Source of the DNA: CAYZJR01 sp964503045
GTDB taxonomy: Bacteria > Cyanobacteriota > Vampirovibrionia > Obscuribacterales > Obscuribacteraceae
Direction of reading: 5' to 3'
Length of the DNA stretch: 64,000 nucleotides
Assembly: GCA_964503045.1 (NCBI GenBank)
Contig: CAZCZI010000031.1
Location: 11,635-75,634 of the forward strand
Part shown: piece by piece, positions 16,711-25,702 of the stretch
Layout: each line of letters opens with the position of its first letter
Position numbering within the stretch: the first letter of the stretch is position 1
Made by a program: the position numbers and the translations under genes
Notes under the pieces: generated by a model
Databases searched by the model: none
What the model saw: only the letters and a program-made list of their open reading frames with translations
Told to the model about the DNA's origin: nothing

Positions 16711-18879
16711 ATGAATAACAGGACACGGGGAGCAACTCTCGGGCTCATCGTCGGTCTGACTTTAGTGATAATCGCAGTGGGCGCTTGCTTTTTCTACCTG
16801 GTGAAGATACTGGGCGGTGGAAGAGAGCTTCAACACGCGACCGATTCAGGCAGCCTTAACGTCGCAAAGAAAGCGCTTCGTTCGCCGGTGGTGAGGGTGT
16901 TTGGAGTAGGTCCGTACGATGTATCGGGGACTACCCTCTCCACTGCGCAAGTCAACTTTAGTCAGTTGGGCGACACATCTCCTACTGCCGGCGGTCAAAT
17001 CGACTTGCTCGTGTACAACCGATTGGTCAGTCATACCATGCTGGTTGCAATCAACGCAGCAATGGACAACTACGGCAACGGCGCGCCGAGTGCTACAGGC
17101 CTTGCCAACGCACGCAACTTGATTGATTGTCTGTCAAACAAGACTACGGGAATCGGACAAGCACTTGCTCGCAAGTTCAAAGAAGATGCGGAGATGGATA
17201 CGCACTTCGCATCGCTTGCTGGTTTGGCGAAGATGAAGATGCTCAACCCAGGCGGCTCTGATGCGACTCAGATCTCCAGTCTGAAAGATATTTCGTATAT
17301 GGCGCGCAACATGGGTTCAAACGTAGCAATCGATCCCAATGTGATTCCTCCTGCATTTTCAACGGTGGTGGCACCAAACTTCCTTACGAATAACACGGTC
17401 AGCAAACTAGGTAAGACTTTTGTTCGCGGTTACTCGATGATCAACATTCCGCTGCCTGGCGGCGGTTCTCTCACCGATCCAAACGTCTGGCCGTTGATGG
17501 GTGTGCCAATGCGTCCACGCGAGATGCCGCACCTTGTTAATCAGGGCGACTTCGATTCATTGAAGACATCTCCACTTCCAGGCGATACCGCTGGTTCGAC
17601 TAGAATTCCTCCAAACGCATTCGCTTCTGCCGGCAGCTCTGCTGAATTCAAGTCAGCGGGATTCACCCGAGCTCATGCTTGCTCGATTACGGGCAGCATT
17701 TCAATTGAAGGTGAATTCAAAACCGGATTGCCGTGCGGAGTCATAATAGTGGCAAACGGTCCTGGCACCACTCCTAGTGGCGTTCCCGGAACAGTTACCG
17801 TCGATCCCTCAGCTTTCGGATTGTCGGGGAACTCCTATGGAGGCGGCATGAATGATGTCTTCTCCAACCAGCTGATGGCTCCGCCCAACGGCGTCACGAT
17901 GGCGTCCAACGGTGCCTTCTCTACCAACCCAGGAGCAATTACTGCTATTCAGGACTTCAAGACAAACAATCCCGGAGTCCAGGTTCCCGCGGCTCTGGTT
18001 GATGGACTTGACGGACCAGGTACGACGACTGCCGAGAAGCAGCCGTTTGCAGATGGTTTGGATCCAGGCATGTCTACCGTTTTATGCACCAACCACAATT
18101 CATTGGCTTCTCAATCGCCCAACCAGCCAACCTGCGTCAACAATTTGGCGCAGATGATGAATAGCTACGGTATGTCCAGTGGCACCAACGGCAGTGGTTT
18201 GAACGGTTTGATGGCTCTCGAGTCATACAAGGCGCAAGTAATCAACCCCCGTCCAGGCGGTGGTCCTGCCAACGTGCTCATCAATGCCTGCACCGGTATG
18301 AAAGGCTTCAACCTCACTGGGTTGTCTGAGGCCGACAAAAACCGCATCGACTTCGGCACGCCGGGCACCATCAACAATATCATCGGCAGCTTCACGGGCT
18401 TGCCGGGCGGTGCTCCTTATGGCGCTCTAGCGGCCAAAGCGCAATTGATCAAAGATCAATTGATGATTCGAATGCATCAGATGGCTCCAGGAGTGAGCGA
18501 CGCTACGATCAACGGTATTTTGAATCAACCATTGCCTATGGGCGCAATCAAATTCATTTGGGTCGACAACAGCGATCCGGCGAATCCGCAGTTCCGCTAC
18601 ACCGACAGCGCTCCGAGCTACTTCAATGCCAACCAAGTGCTGTCTGATGGAACGCCGATAAATGTTCAAACCCCAGACATTGATCCAAATCGCACATATG
18701 TGAATATGATTGAAGAACAAGGGTATCCAAGCCCATGGGATTGCTTCAGCGATCCATCCGGCAAAACCCACAGCAACTTGATGTGGAACCCTTCTTCCGG
18801 TTTCAACTGTCTGATGGGTATTCTGCGTTTCAAAAACTGCGCTGAAGACTTCACAGCATCTTGGGACTGCCCCTGCTGA
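16711..18879 (+). CDS. TadG-like membrane-anchored secreted protein
   Basis: About 722 residues from the ATG at 16711, preferred because AGAGGA lies 8 bases upstream (an ATG at 16636 would add 25 residues). The N-terminal GATLGLIVGLTLVIIAVGACFFYLV helix is followed by ELQHATDSGSLNVAKKAL. This is the arrangement seen in Flp/TadG-like proteins, where the helix precedes the A-x-D-A/S-G-A-L-A motif. The remaining 650 residues are Gly/Pro/Asn-rich and extracytoplasmic, and end in a Cys-rich tail (NCAEDFTASWDCPC). No vWA metal site is obvious. The gene heads a plus-strand unit with the small secreted protein and TPR gene downstream, opposite to the two TadE-like genes. Confidence 0.65.
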   Translation: MNNRTRGATLGLIVGLTLVIIAVGACFFYLVKILGGGRELQHATDSGSLNVAKKALRSPVVRVFGVGPYDVSGTTLSTAQVNFSQLGDTSPTAGGQIDLLVYNRLVSHTMLVAINAAMDNYGNGAPSATGLANARNLIDCLSNKTTGIGQALARKFKEDAEMDTHFASLAGLAKMKMLNPGGSDATQISSLKDISYMARNMGSNVAIDPNVIPPAFSTVVAPNFLTNNTVSKLGKTFVRGYSMINIPLPGGGSLTDPNVWPLMGVPMRPREMPHLVNQGDFDSLKTSPLPGDTAGSTRIPPNAFASAGSSAEFKSAGFTRAHACSITGSISIEGEFKTGLPCGVIIVANGPGTTPSGVPGTVTVDPSAFGLSGNSYGGGMNDVFSNQLMAPPNGVTMASNGAFSTNPGAITAIQDFKTNNPGVQVPAALVDGLDGPGTTTAEKQPFADGLDPGMSTVLCTNHNSLASQSPNQPTCVNNLAQMMNSYGMSSGTNGSGLNGLMALESYKAQVINPRPGGGPANVLINACTGMKGFNLTGLSEADKNRIDFGTPGTINNIIGSFTGLPGGAPYGALAAKAQLIKDQLMIRMHQMAPGVSDATINGILNQPLPMGAIKFIWVDNSDPANPQFRYTDSAPSYFNANQVLSDGTPINVQTPDIDPNRTYVNMIEEQGYPSPWDCFSDPSGKTHSNLMWNPSSGFNCLMGILRFKNCAEDFTASWDCPC

Positions 18880-18897
18880 ACACGGCAACACATAGAA

Positions 18898-19389
18898 ATG
18901 AACAGAAATAAAGTAATCATCAGCATGTCCTTGTGCATGGCACTGGCTTCTTGCCTTTGCTCGCCATCCGATGCCCAGGCGGGAAAACAAAGAGCAGTAC
19001 CAGCCGGCACCAAAGCCCAAGCTCCATCTCAAGCTGATGTGCAGGAGTATAAGGCTCAACCGATTAAGGAATACCAGGACTTTCCCAATGTTCCTCGCTA
19101 TACAGGCAGATTCCTGTTTCTAAGCGGTTTCAGATATCCACAAATCAGAGGTGGGGAACATATCGGATATACCCTTGGCGTCAATGAAGATTCAGGTTCT
19201 GTCTTGGATTGGTACAAAACCTCCCTGGGCATGTATGCGTGGAAAGTTAAAAACACTACGTCTACAGATACCGTGCAAGCCGTAAAAGATGGTAATACTA
19301 TCGTTGTAACCGTTCAGCCTAAGCGAGCGCTTGGATACAGAACGGTTTTGACAATCAGTTACCAGTACGGCAATGGCGGAAGTCAATAA
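18898..19389 (+). CDS. Small secreted protein of unknown function
   Basis: 163 residues with a signal peptide (VIISMSLCMALASCLCSPSDAQA; the Cys residues might allow lipidation). The mature part is a compact beta-rich sequence (GRFLFLSGFRYPQIRGGEHIGYTLG, then SVLDWYKTSLGMYAWKVK). I do not recognise the domain. It lies 18 bases after the TadG-like gene, and its TAA stop overlaps the ATG of the TPR gene (TAATG), so it is part of the same operon. Confidence 0.7.
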   Translation: MNRNKVIISMSLCMALASCLCSPSDAQAGKQRAVPAGTKAQAPSQADVQEYKAQPIKEYQDFPNVPRYTGRFLFLSGFRYPQIRGGEHIGYTLGVNEDSGSVLDWYKTSLGMYAWKVKNTTSTDTVQAVKDGNTIVVTVQPKRALGYRTVLTISYQYGNGGSQ

Positions 19390-20705
19390 TGACAAAGGCA
19401 ACATCGAATAAGAGATTTGGAGAGGAAAACTCCAAGTCCCATCTTGTCGCGTCCGGGTCTCTTTTTCGAGGGAAAAGACTAAAAATGTCGACGCTTACGG
19501 GGGTTGCCCTGGCGTCGCTGGCCTTTGCCACCTGTTGTCCTGCGTCCTTTGCCGACGCGAATGACGACAAGATTGTCGATCAAATAGAGAGCGAGTCGCA
19601 AAACGAAGTTCAAAACTCCAGTATTGAGAAACTGCAAGAAATTTTGGTGCGTGATCCCAAAAACTACAAAGCGCATCTTGTAATGGCTGGTTTTCTAGAT
19701 CGAATGGGACTGGAAGATCAAGCTGAAGAAGAGTATTGCCAGGCCGTAAGTTATGGACCAAACGATCCCAAGGCGATCGTCGAGCTTGTTAAGGCAAGGT
19801 TCAAACGCGGGCAGATAGATGCGGCATGGGCTCTTTTGAGAGAGGCACAGAGGAAGTTCAACAACGACCCGGAAATATTGTATTGGGTCGGCAATTACAT
19901 GTACAAATCCAAAGAAATCGAAAGAGCCGAGTCAATGTTTGTGGTGGCACTCGGCAGCAAAAAGAAAGTATTCGGACTGCATACAGCGCTTGCCGCCATC
20001 AGAGTTAGAACGAGACCTGGTGAGGCTCTTCGGTTTGCTGAGATCGATCTCGCCGAAAATCCGAACTACGACCTCGCCCTGCGCGTGAAAGGATTCGCGC
20101 TCATGCAGTTAAGACAGTATGAGCGTGCAGCTGTTCCGCTCAAGGCAGTTTACGAGCACGACTTCAAGAACGAAGAACTTTCGAGAAATTATGCGGAGTG
20201 TTTGTATTGGCTTGGAGATTATAAAACCGCGCTCGATCCCGCCTTGCAGAATCTGTGTTCGACTGCCAGTCCATATGTCAATAATGTGGAGTCGAAGCTG
20301 CTCTTGTTCAAAATCATGAAGAGAGTGCCAAATGATGCGATTGCTCCAGCTGTGGCCAAAGTTGTGGAGCGCAACGACAGAAAAGGACGGCATTCGGCAT
20401 TTTACTTTGCGCTTGGAGATGTGCTTGATGGGCTAAATAAGCAGACTTTAGCTATTCAGCAATATCGACGAGGCTTGAAAATCGATCCTGAATTTGCGCG
20501 TGGCTACTTCCGACTCGGAAAAGATCAACTGCAAATTGGACACGATGAGGAAGCGTTGGCGAGCTACAGACATGCATACATGCTGCGACCTTCAGATCCT
20601 GAAATCGGCTCTGCCTACAGGCGTTTACAGGACAGGCTGTCAATCCGCGACGAGGATTTTGCCGGAGCTTGGAAGCAATGGCTGAAATCAAAGATTCGAT
20701 CATGA
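19389..20705 (+). CDS. TPR-repeat protein, exported
   Basis: 438 residues, coupled to the previous gene through TAATG. A long N-terminal extension precedes a signal-like segment (KMSTLTGVALASLAFATCCPASFA, around residues 32-55). A downstream ATG at about 19485 is therefore an alternative start. About ten TPR units follow, for example AIVELVKARFKRGQIDAAWALL and GDVLDGLNKQTLAIQQYRRGL. As third gene of the TadG-like unit it may be an assembly factor, comparable to TadD-like TPR lipoproteins of Tad systems; that role is inference. Confidence 0.8.
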   Translation: MTKATSNKRFGEENSKSHLVASGSLFRGKRLKMSTLTGVALASLAFATCCPASFADANDDKIVDQIESESQNEVQNSSIEKLQEILVRDPKNYKAHLVMAGFLDRMGLEDQAEEEYCQAVSYGPNDPKAIVELVKARFKRGQIDAAWALLREAQRKFNNDPEILYWVGNYMYKSKEIERAESMFVVALGSKKKVFGLHTALAAIRVRTRPGEALRFAEIDLAENPNYDLALRVKGFALMQLRQYERAAVPLKAVYEHDFKNEELSRNYAECLYWLGDYKTALDPALQNLCSTASPYVNNVESKLLLFKIMKRVPNDAIAPAVAKVVERNDRKGRHSAFYFALGDVLDGLNKQTLAIQQYRRGLKIDPEFARGYFRLGKDQLQIGHDEEALASYRHAYMLRPSDPEIGSAYRRLQDRLSIRDEDFAGAWKQWLKSKIRS

Positions 20706-20749
20706 TGATACCGTATGTGGAGCGACAGGTTTGAGGCGCGTCCAAACTC

Positions 20750-21778
20750 TTGCGTTATGTCCCATATTTTCAACTCGAGGATCGACCCAACATAATTGTT
20801 GACGGCGAAGCCAACGCCAAGACGATTTTGACTCTGTCTCATTGGCCGAATTCGGGCACTCACGAACGCTTTCAAGACGATCTTTCCGCGCAGATCGTAT
20901 TCAATTTTTTGACCAGCGAGGCCGCTCCCGAGTATGCGAAATTGTATGGCGACGAACTCGCCGTATCCAATAATCACTTTGACGAAGACGGCTTGGTAAG
21001 CCTATTTGCGATGCTCGAACCAGATGAGGCGATGGAGCGAAGAGAATTTCTCATCGACGTCGCAGCAGCCGGAGACTTCGGTGTCTATCGCGATAGAGAT
21101 GCTGCACGAGTTGCATTCGTTCTTTCTGCATGGACGAGAAGCTCGCAGTCACCGCTTAATGACAACGTTTTCAGGCTTCCGTATATCGAGTTTACTAACG
21201 TGCTTTACGAGGAGTTATTGCCTCGCTTTGTGAAACTCATGGACAAATTGACGAACCTTTCGAAGTTTTGGGTGGACGAAGATGCATTTTTAGATAGAAC
21301 GGAGGAAGCGATAGCGGCTGGCACGATCGCGATTACGCAGAATTCGGAGCTTGACCTGGCTATTGTTGATGTCCCCTATGGTGGCATCATGCAGTTCAAA
21401 GAGCGTCCACCATTCGCGATGAGCTGGATTAGCTCCGTTCTCCATCCCATGGGCGTACACAACGCAACTGACTGCATGCGAATTCTTGTGCGGCAAAAAC
21501 GGCATTACGAGATGTACTTCCGTTATGAAACTTGGGTTGACTTTCGCTCACGAAAGTTGAAGCCGCGTATAGATCTAACTGGCTTGGCGGTAGCTTTGAC
21601 CAACGAAGAAATCGGACGAAGAAGGTGGATTTGTGATCCACCCCAAAGTATCGTGCCTCGGCTGAAGATTGCTGATGAACAAGAGAGTTCAATTCCGCCT
21701 GACGTTTTGGAGGAAATTGTGAAAGACTTTTTCACTGAGGCTCAGCTTTCGCCTTCGCATAAGGATTTGCTTTTCTAG
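20750..21778 (+). CDS. Conserved hypothetical protein (NNHFDEDG motif)
   Basis: 342 residues, starting at TTG (20750); an in-frame stop lies just upstream and no earlier ATG exists. Notable features are TLSHWPNSGTHERFQDDLSAQIVFNFL near the N-terminus, SNNHFDEDGLVSLFAML (a DHH-like acidic/His motif that could bind a metal), and a later cluster with WISSVLHPMGVHNATDC. It may belong to the DUF6687 group, which I recall with limited certainty. It is predicted cytoplasmic. The stop codon lies inside a long inverted repeat. Confidence 0.65.
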   Translation: MRYVPYFQLEDRPNIIVDGEANAKTILTLSHWPNSGTHERFQDDLSAQIVFNFLTSEAAPEYAKLYGDELAVSNNHFDEDGLVSLFAMLEPDEAMERREFLIDVAAAGDFGVYRDRDAARVAFVLSAWTRSSQSPLNDNVFRLPYIEFTNVLYEELLPRFVKLMDKLTNLSKFWVDEDAFLDRTEEAIAAGTIAITQNSELDLAIVDVPYGGIMQFKERPPFAMSWISSVLHPMGVHNATDCMRILVRQKRHYEMYFRYETWVDFRSRKLKPRIDLTGLAVALTNEEIGRRRWICDPPQSIVPRLKIADEQESSIPPDVLEEIVKDFFTEAQLSPSHKDLLF

Positions 21779-21814
21779 CTGATAAATTCTGGTTGAATAC
21801 ATTTTTTATCAGCT
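21777..21814. terminator. Long-stem inverted repeat at the gene end (probable terminator)
   Basis: AGCTGATAAA (21777-21786) and TTTATCAGCT (21805-21814) are perfect 10-base arms around an 18-base loop and overlap the TAG stop at 21776-21778. There is no T-run on the plus strand, so termination is likely but not certain. Confidence 0.45.
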
Positions 21815-21947
21815 GTGTGTCGCCGAAAGCCGCGCAGCAGGCTGTGTTTCTGCAGGCAGCCTGGCGATTAAGTGTGTCTTGGTCCATTCTTGGGAATACA
21901 TTGAATAGGTGACGATATGACTGACATGAGTTTTTAGAGGAACAGTT

Positions 21948-22721
21948 GTGTCATCAGGTGATAAAGCAGACAAGAAAACTCCTTCAGATGGCAACCCTGA
22001 AGACAGTCAGAAGATCACTGACGGGCAGAAAATCACTGATGGACAAAAGGTTGCGGATAGTTACTCTGAAAGCCAAAGTTCTACCGGAGATACTGGTAAG
22101 AATGGCAATTGGTTTACTCACCTATTTCAACCTAAGGTCAATTTCTATGCACTTTTGAGTGCGCAAGCCAGAACCACCGCTGAAGGTATGGAAGCTTTGC
22201 GCGACTGGATTGAGATGGGTGCCAGCGACCGCTGTCAGCCGGTTCGAGATCTCGAACACAGGGCCGATCAAGAAAAACTGCTGCTGCAAAAACAACTGTC
22301 GAACTCGTTTATTACACCATTCGATCGCGAGGACATCTATGATCTCTCAACTCAATTGGATGAAGTCATAAATGCGGCCAAAACCACAGTTCGAGAGATA
22401 GAGGCGCTCAACTATTGTCCATTTGATCCTACTTTGGCAGAGATGGCAAAGATTCTTTGTGAAGGAACAAGATGTTTGCTTAGAGCATTTGAGCGTCTAG
22501 ACGGCGACTTGGATGAAGCATCACAACAAGCAAAACTTGCAAGAAAGGCAGAAAACCGATTTGAAAAGGTCTATAGAGTCGGCATGCGCGAACTGTTTGA
22601 GATGAACGACGTAAAGACTATTCTACGCACTGTTGAGGTCTATCGTGCAATGATCACAGCCGCTCATCGCATCGACGTGGTTGGTGAAAAACTCGATCAC
22701 GTGATCATCAAGATGGTTTGA
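21948..22721 (+). CDS. DUF47 (PhoU-like) phosphate transport accessory protein
   Basis: 257 residues, starting at GTG with GAGGA upstream. A low-complexity N-terminus (repeated KITDGQK units, residues 20-40) precedes the DUF47 helical bundle. Recognisable stretches are FYALLSAQARTTAEGMEALRDW, VRDLEHRADQEKLLL and FDREDIYDLSTQLDEVINAA, the E/DxxxD patterns that bind metal in PhoU-like proteins. DUF47 proteins regulate PiT-type transporters, and the gene sits 16 bases upstream of one. Cytoplasmic. Confidence 0.92.
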   Translation: MSSGDKADKKTPSDGNPEDSQKITDGQKITDGQKVADSYSESQSSTGDTGKNGNWFTHLFQPKVNFYALLSAQARTTAEGMEALRDWIEMGASDRCQPVRDLEHRADQEKLLLQKQLSNSFITPFDREDIYDLSTQLDEVINAAKTTVREIEALNYCPFDPTLAEMAKILCEGTRCLLRAFERLDGDLDEASQQAKLARKAENRFEKVYRVGMRELFEMNDVKTILRTVEVYRAMITAAHRIDVVGEKLDHVIIKMV

Positions 22722-22737
22722 TCCGGAGGCAACTGCT

Positions 22738-23763
22738 TTGCTTTGGTTTGTCTTAGGAATGGTGATTGCAATCAACCTCGTGTTTACATACACGAACGGC
22801 TTTCAAGACAGCAGCTCGGTTTCCGCAAGTGCAATTTCTTCGCGATCTCTTGGTCGTGTTCAAGCAATTGCAATCTTAATCACTTTCGAATTCCTGGGAG
22901 CACTGCTTGGTGGATCCGCTGTCGCTAACACCATCAATTCGATAACGTCATGGCCTGATGCTCCAAGCATCTTGCCAATTCTAGCAAGTGCGCTGACGGG
23001 TGCTTGCGTTTGGAACTTGTTTACTCGTGCAATCAAAGTACCATCCAGTAGTACTCACGCGCTTGTCGGCGGAATTTTGGGTGCCGTTTTTGCAGGCAGC
23101 GGCGATGCTCGTTACGTCGTTTGGGGCTATCCGCCGGTAGGCGCACCAACCGGTGTCTACAAGATTTTACTAAGCCTCTTCATCTCGCCTATACTCGGGT
23201 TTTTCGCTGGCTACCTGGTGCAGAAATTTCTTCTGGCTCTTCTTGCCCGAGCGTCGTGGAAAGTCAATAAGATTTTGAAGAGGCTGCATTACGTGACTAT
23301 TGCACTGGTTGCATTCGGGCATGGAGCAAACGATACACAAAAATCCATGGGTGTTATTCTTCTAGGCTTATCGGCGGTTGGTCTTCCTAAGCACAGTGCT
23401 ATTCCAATTTGGGTTCGCCTTCTTGTCGGCAGTGCTATGGTTCTTGGCGTTGCAGCAATGGTGCCGGGAATCATTCGAAAGGTAGGAGCGATTTACAGAT
23501 TGCGTCCTGTGCACAGTTTTGCTTCTCAGCTTTCCTCGGCTGCAACCATCATTACAGGCTCGCTCCTGGGAGGCCCTGTCGCGGCGTCTCAAGTAATAGC
23601 TTCATCGGTGTTAGGTGTCGGCACCGCCGATAGAATCAAAGGTGTGCACTGGATTGTCGCCAAAGACATGCTCATGGCCTGGTTTCTTACGATTCCATGC
23701 GCGGGTTTATTGTCAGGTGTCATTTACATTTTTGTGTTTAGACATTTGCCACTGGCATGGTAA
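22738..23763 (+). CDS. Low-affinity inorganic phosphate transporter, PiT family
   Basis: 341 residues, TTG start preceded by CCGGAGGCAACTGC. It is a polytopic membrane protein with the two PiT signature halves. The first is FTYTNGFQDSSSVSASAIS (usually NGFHDxANxxA; here HD is QD). The second is FGHGANDTQKSMGVI. It also has SSSTHALVGGILGA. It carries metal-phosphate into the cell by proton or sodium symport. It forms an operon with the DUF47 protein. In organisms related to Obscuribacter such uptake supports polyphosphate storage (family knowledge, not seen here). Confidence 0.93.
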   Translation: MLWFVLGMVIAINLVFTYTNGFQDSSSVSASAISSRSLGRVQAIAILITFEFLGALLGGSAVANTINSITSWPDAPSILPILASALTGACVWNLFTRAIKVPSSSTHALVGGILGAVFAGSGDARYVVWGYPPVGAPTGVYKILLSLFISPILGFFAGYLVQKFLLALLARASWKVNKILKRLHYVTIALVAFGHGANDTQKSMGVILLGLSAVGLPKHSAIPIWVRLLVGSAMVLGVAAMVPGIIRKVGAIYRLRPVHSFASQLSSAATIITGSLLGGPVAASQVIASSVLGVGTADRIKGVHWIVAKDMLMAWFLTIPCAGLLSGVIYIFVFRHLPLAW

Positions 23764-24090
23764 CGCTTCGCATGATCACGCAATGACAGAGAGTTGGACG
23801 CTGCTCATGATCACGCGCTGCATGATCACGAAATTCGTAAACCCATTCGCTGCACTGACCTCGTGTTGCATGATCATGCGGTTCCATGCAATCAGACCGC
23901 GGTCATTTTCGGAGAAAATGCAACCAACTCCGTTGCTTTCTGCGCATGGACGTTCACCAAGGTCAAGCAAAGTCCACCCACCGCGAGATCACGCATTGCA
24001 TGGCCACCACATACGATGCAAAGTCACCACATATGATGGCCACGCGTCGCGTGATCACGTGTCGCGAAATGACGAATGGAACCCACCCAA
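23764..24090. repeat. TGATCA-rich intergenic spacer
   Basis: The 327 bases between PiT and the RGG-repeat gene contain five TGATCA/TGATCAT or GATCACG words. They sit near 23772, 23808, 23821, 23870 and 24051, with a related GAGATCACG near 23980, mostly in the context GCATGATCACG. One reading frame gives a His/Asp-rich peptide (AHDHALHDHE), but nothing supports translation. Confidence 0.5.
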
Positions 24091-24837
24091 CTATTGATCG
24101 TCTTGTTTGGGTCGCCAAGTTTTAACGCGGGTGGCCTCTGTATTCTTAACTTCAGTCGTGAAAGTTTTATTCTTATCCATTCGGCGCCGCGCTGCGATTA
24201 GCGCATGGGTTATCAGCTCAGTGAGAAACTGTCCGAGAGACATATCGTTTGCATCTGCAAGTTCGCGTGCCAGATCGACAAGTGGCAGTTCGACATAAGC
24301 AGTCAACCGCCCTTCCGGTCCGGTGCTGCCCTCTGGTCTGCGTTCAAAATTTGCGCGTCCGGCACCGCCTTGGCCCTCTGCTGAGTCCTCGCGTCCTCTG
24401 CGATACCCTCCGCGTTCGCCTGAGTCTTCGCGGCCTCTGCGGTACCCTCCGCGTTCACCGGAGTCTTCGCGCTTTCCTCGGTACCCGCCACCTTCACCGG
24501 AGTCTTCGCGNNNNNNNNNNNNNNNNNNNNNNNNNNNNNNNNNNNNNNNNNNNNNNNNNNNNNNNNNNNNNNNNNNNNNNNNNNNNNNNNNNNNNNNNNN
24601 NNNNNNNNNNCGCTTTTCGCCGCCTTCACCGGAATCTTCACGTTTTCTGCCGTAGCCGCCGCCACCACCGCCGCTGCCGCCTTCACGTTTTTTGCCATAG
24701 CCACCGCCGGAGCCACCAGGTTTTCCTGCGCGAAACTTCTTGCCGCCGCCGCCACCAGACCCGGTGCCGGACGATCCGCGAAACTTAGATGATGAAGACC
24801 CGCCTGATCGGGGCTTCCTTGGGGGGGTGTTTCCCAC
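24091..24837 (-). CDS. RGG/Gly-rich repeat protein with C-terminal ribbon-helix-helix domain
   Basis: About 248 residues. The start is taken at GTG 24837, 9 bases after GGAGGT, rather than the ATG at 24870 inside the preceding gene. The N-terminal half is Gly/Ser/Lys-rich (GTGSGGGGGKKFRAGK), followed by tandem units of 13 residues of the type REDSGERGGYRRG, at least five visible around the N gap. The C-terminal part (RLTAYVELPLVDLARELADAND, then MSLGQFLTELITHALIAARRR) looks like a ribbon-helix-helix DNA-binding dimer. RGG repeats commonly bind RNA and promote condensate formation. The combination suggests a nucleic-acid organiser. It is co-transcribed with the response regulator. The repeat count is uncertain because of the gap. 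Confidence 0.75.
   Translation of the reverse strand: MGNTPPRKPRSGGSSSSKFRGSSGTGSGGGGGKKFRAGKPGGSGGGYGKKREGGSGGGGGGYGRKREDSGEGGEKXXXXXXXXXXXXXXXXXXXXXXXXXXXXXXXXXXREDSGEGGGYRGKREDSGERGGYRRGREDSGERGGYRRGREDSAEGQGGAGRANFERRPEGSTGPEGRLTAYVELPLVDLARELADANDMSLGQFLTELITHALIAARRRMDKNKTFTTEVKNTEATRVKTWRPKQDDQ
24511..24610. other. Assembly gap (100 N)
   Basis: One hundred N inside the RGG-repeat tract. The repeat most likely broke the assembly, so the real length of this part of the gene is unknown. Confidence 0.95.
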
Positions 24838-24841
24838 GTTC

Positions 24842-25513
24842 TTAAACCTCCAGTTTGTATCCGACGCCATGAACGTTTCGGATAATCGACGGCTGTCCGT
24901 CAGTATCTATTTTGCTTCTCAACTTCTTCACGCTAGTGCGAATCGTCTCGGGTGATTTTTCCGAGTCCGATGTCCAGACTCTGTCCAACAGAGCTTCCGT
25001 GCTAAAAACTTGACCTTGATGGCGCATCAAAAACTCGAGCAGCGCAAACTCCATGCGTGGAAGGTGTATCTCTTGCCCATCTTTAAGCACTTTGTACGAG
25101 GTGGTGTCCAACACCAAGTTGCCGGCCTTCAATGTGTTGCCTGCCACTTGACCAGGACGTCTCAACAGCGCCCGCACGCGCGCTGATAACTCTTTGAGGT
25201 GAAACGGTTTAGTCAAGTAATCGTCAGCGCCTGCATCCAATCCGGTTTCCTTGTCAGGAATCGAACCTCGCCCCGTCAACATCAAAATTGGCGCTTGTCC
25301 GCCGCCCTGCCGGTACTTCTGGCATACCTCGAGACCGTTCATTTTTGGCAACTCGATGTCCAAAATAATCAGGTCGTACTCGTAAGATTGCGCCAATTCG
25401 AGCGCCTCAGTGCCGACTTCGACCGCTTCGACCAAATGATGCTCGAATTCCAGCCAATCTTTGACTGTAATCGCGAGGTTTCTATCGTCTTCAACTAGCA
25501 GAATTTTTGCCAT
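24842..25513 (-). CDS. OmpR/PhoB-family response regulator
   Basis: 223 residues. The receiver domain has the acidic pocket ED near the N-terminus (LLVEDDRN), the phospho-acceptor Asp in LIILDIELPKMNG (about residue 51) and the Lys in LTKPFHLKELSARVRALLRR. The C-terminal winged helix (residues 125-223) has LPRMEFALLEFLMRHQG, SPETIRTSVKKLRSKI and the terminal VHGVGYKLEV typical of the OmpR family. Its cognate kinase is probably the divergent histidine kinase at 25.7 kb. The GGAGGT in its final codons serves as ribosome site for the RGG-repeat gene. Confidence 0.95.
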   Translation of the reverse strand: MAKILLVEDDRNLAITVKDWLEFEHHLVEAVEVGTEALELAQSYEYDLIILDIELPKMNGLEVCQKYRQGGGQAPILMLTGRGSIPDKETGLDAGADDYLTKPFHLKELSARVRALLRRPGQVAGNTLKAGNLVLDTTSYKVLKDGQEIHLPRMEFALLEFLMRHQGQVFSTEALLDRVWTSDSEKSPETIRTSVKKLRSKIDTDGQPSIIRNVHGVGYKLEV

Positions 25514-25668
25514 GCGACATGCGTAACTGGTGAAACGAGGGGCCGGAGGGGAAAAGGCGTCATTAACTATACCTTGTTTTATTGGGCTTCGCGCCTGTCA
25601 ACACCCTTCTTGACGTCCGATAACACAGTCTGTCATAGAGAGCTGGGAAAGCGGACCATCAGTAACTT

Positions 25669-25674
25669 TATAAT
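25669..25674 (+). promoter_or_regulatory. -10 element of the histidine kinase gene (tentative)
   Basis: TATAAT 28 bases before the kinase start codon, in the 189-base space between the divergent regulator and kinase genes. The -35 is not well matched. Confidence 0.35.
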
Positions 25675-25702
25675 AGTTTTCAGAACCCTCATGTAGTTCC
25701 TT

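Noticed and set aside
23794..24036. An 80-residue His/Asp-rich frame (AHDHALHDHE) downstream of PiT
   Set aside because: The His/Asp content follows directly from the repeated GATCACG words; there is no ribosome site and the rest of the frame is not protein-like.
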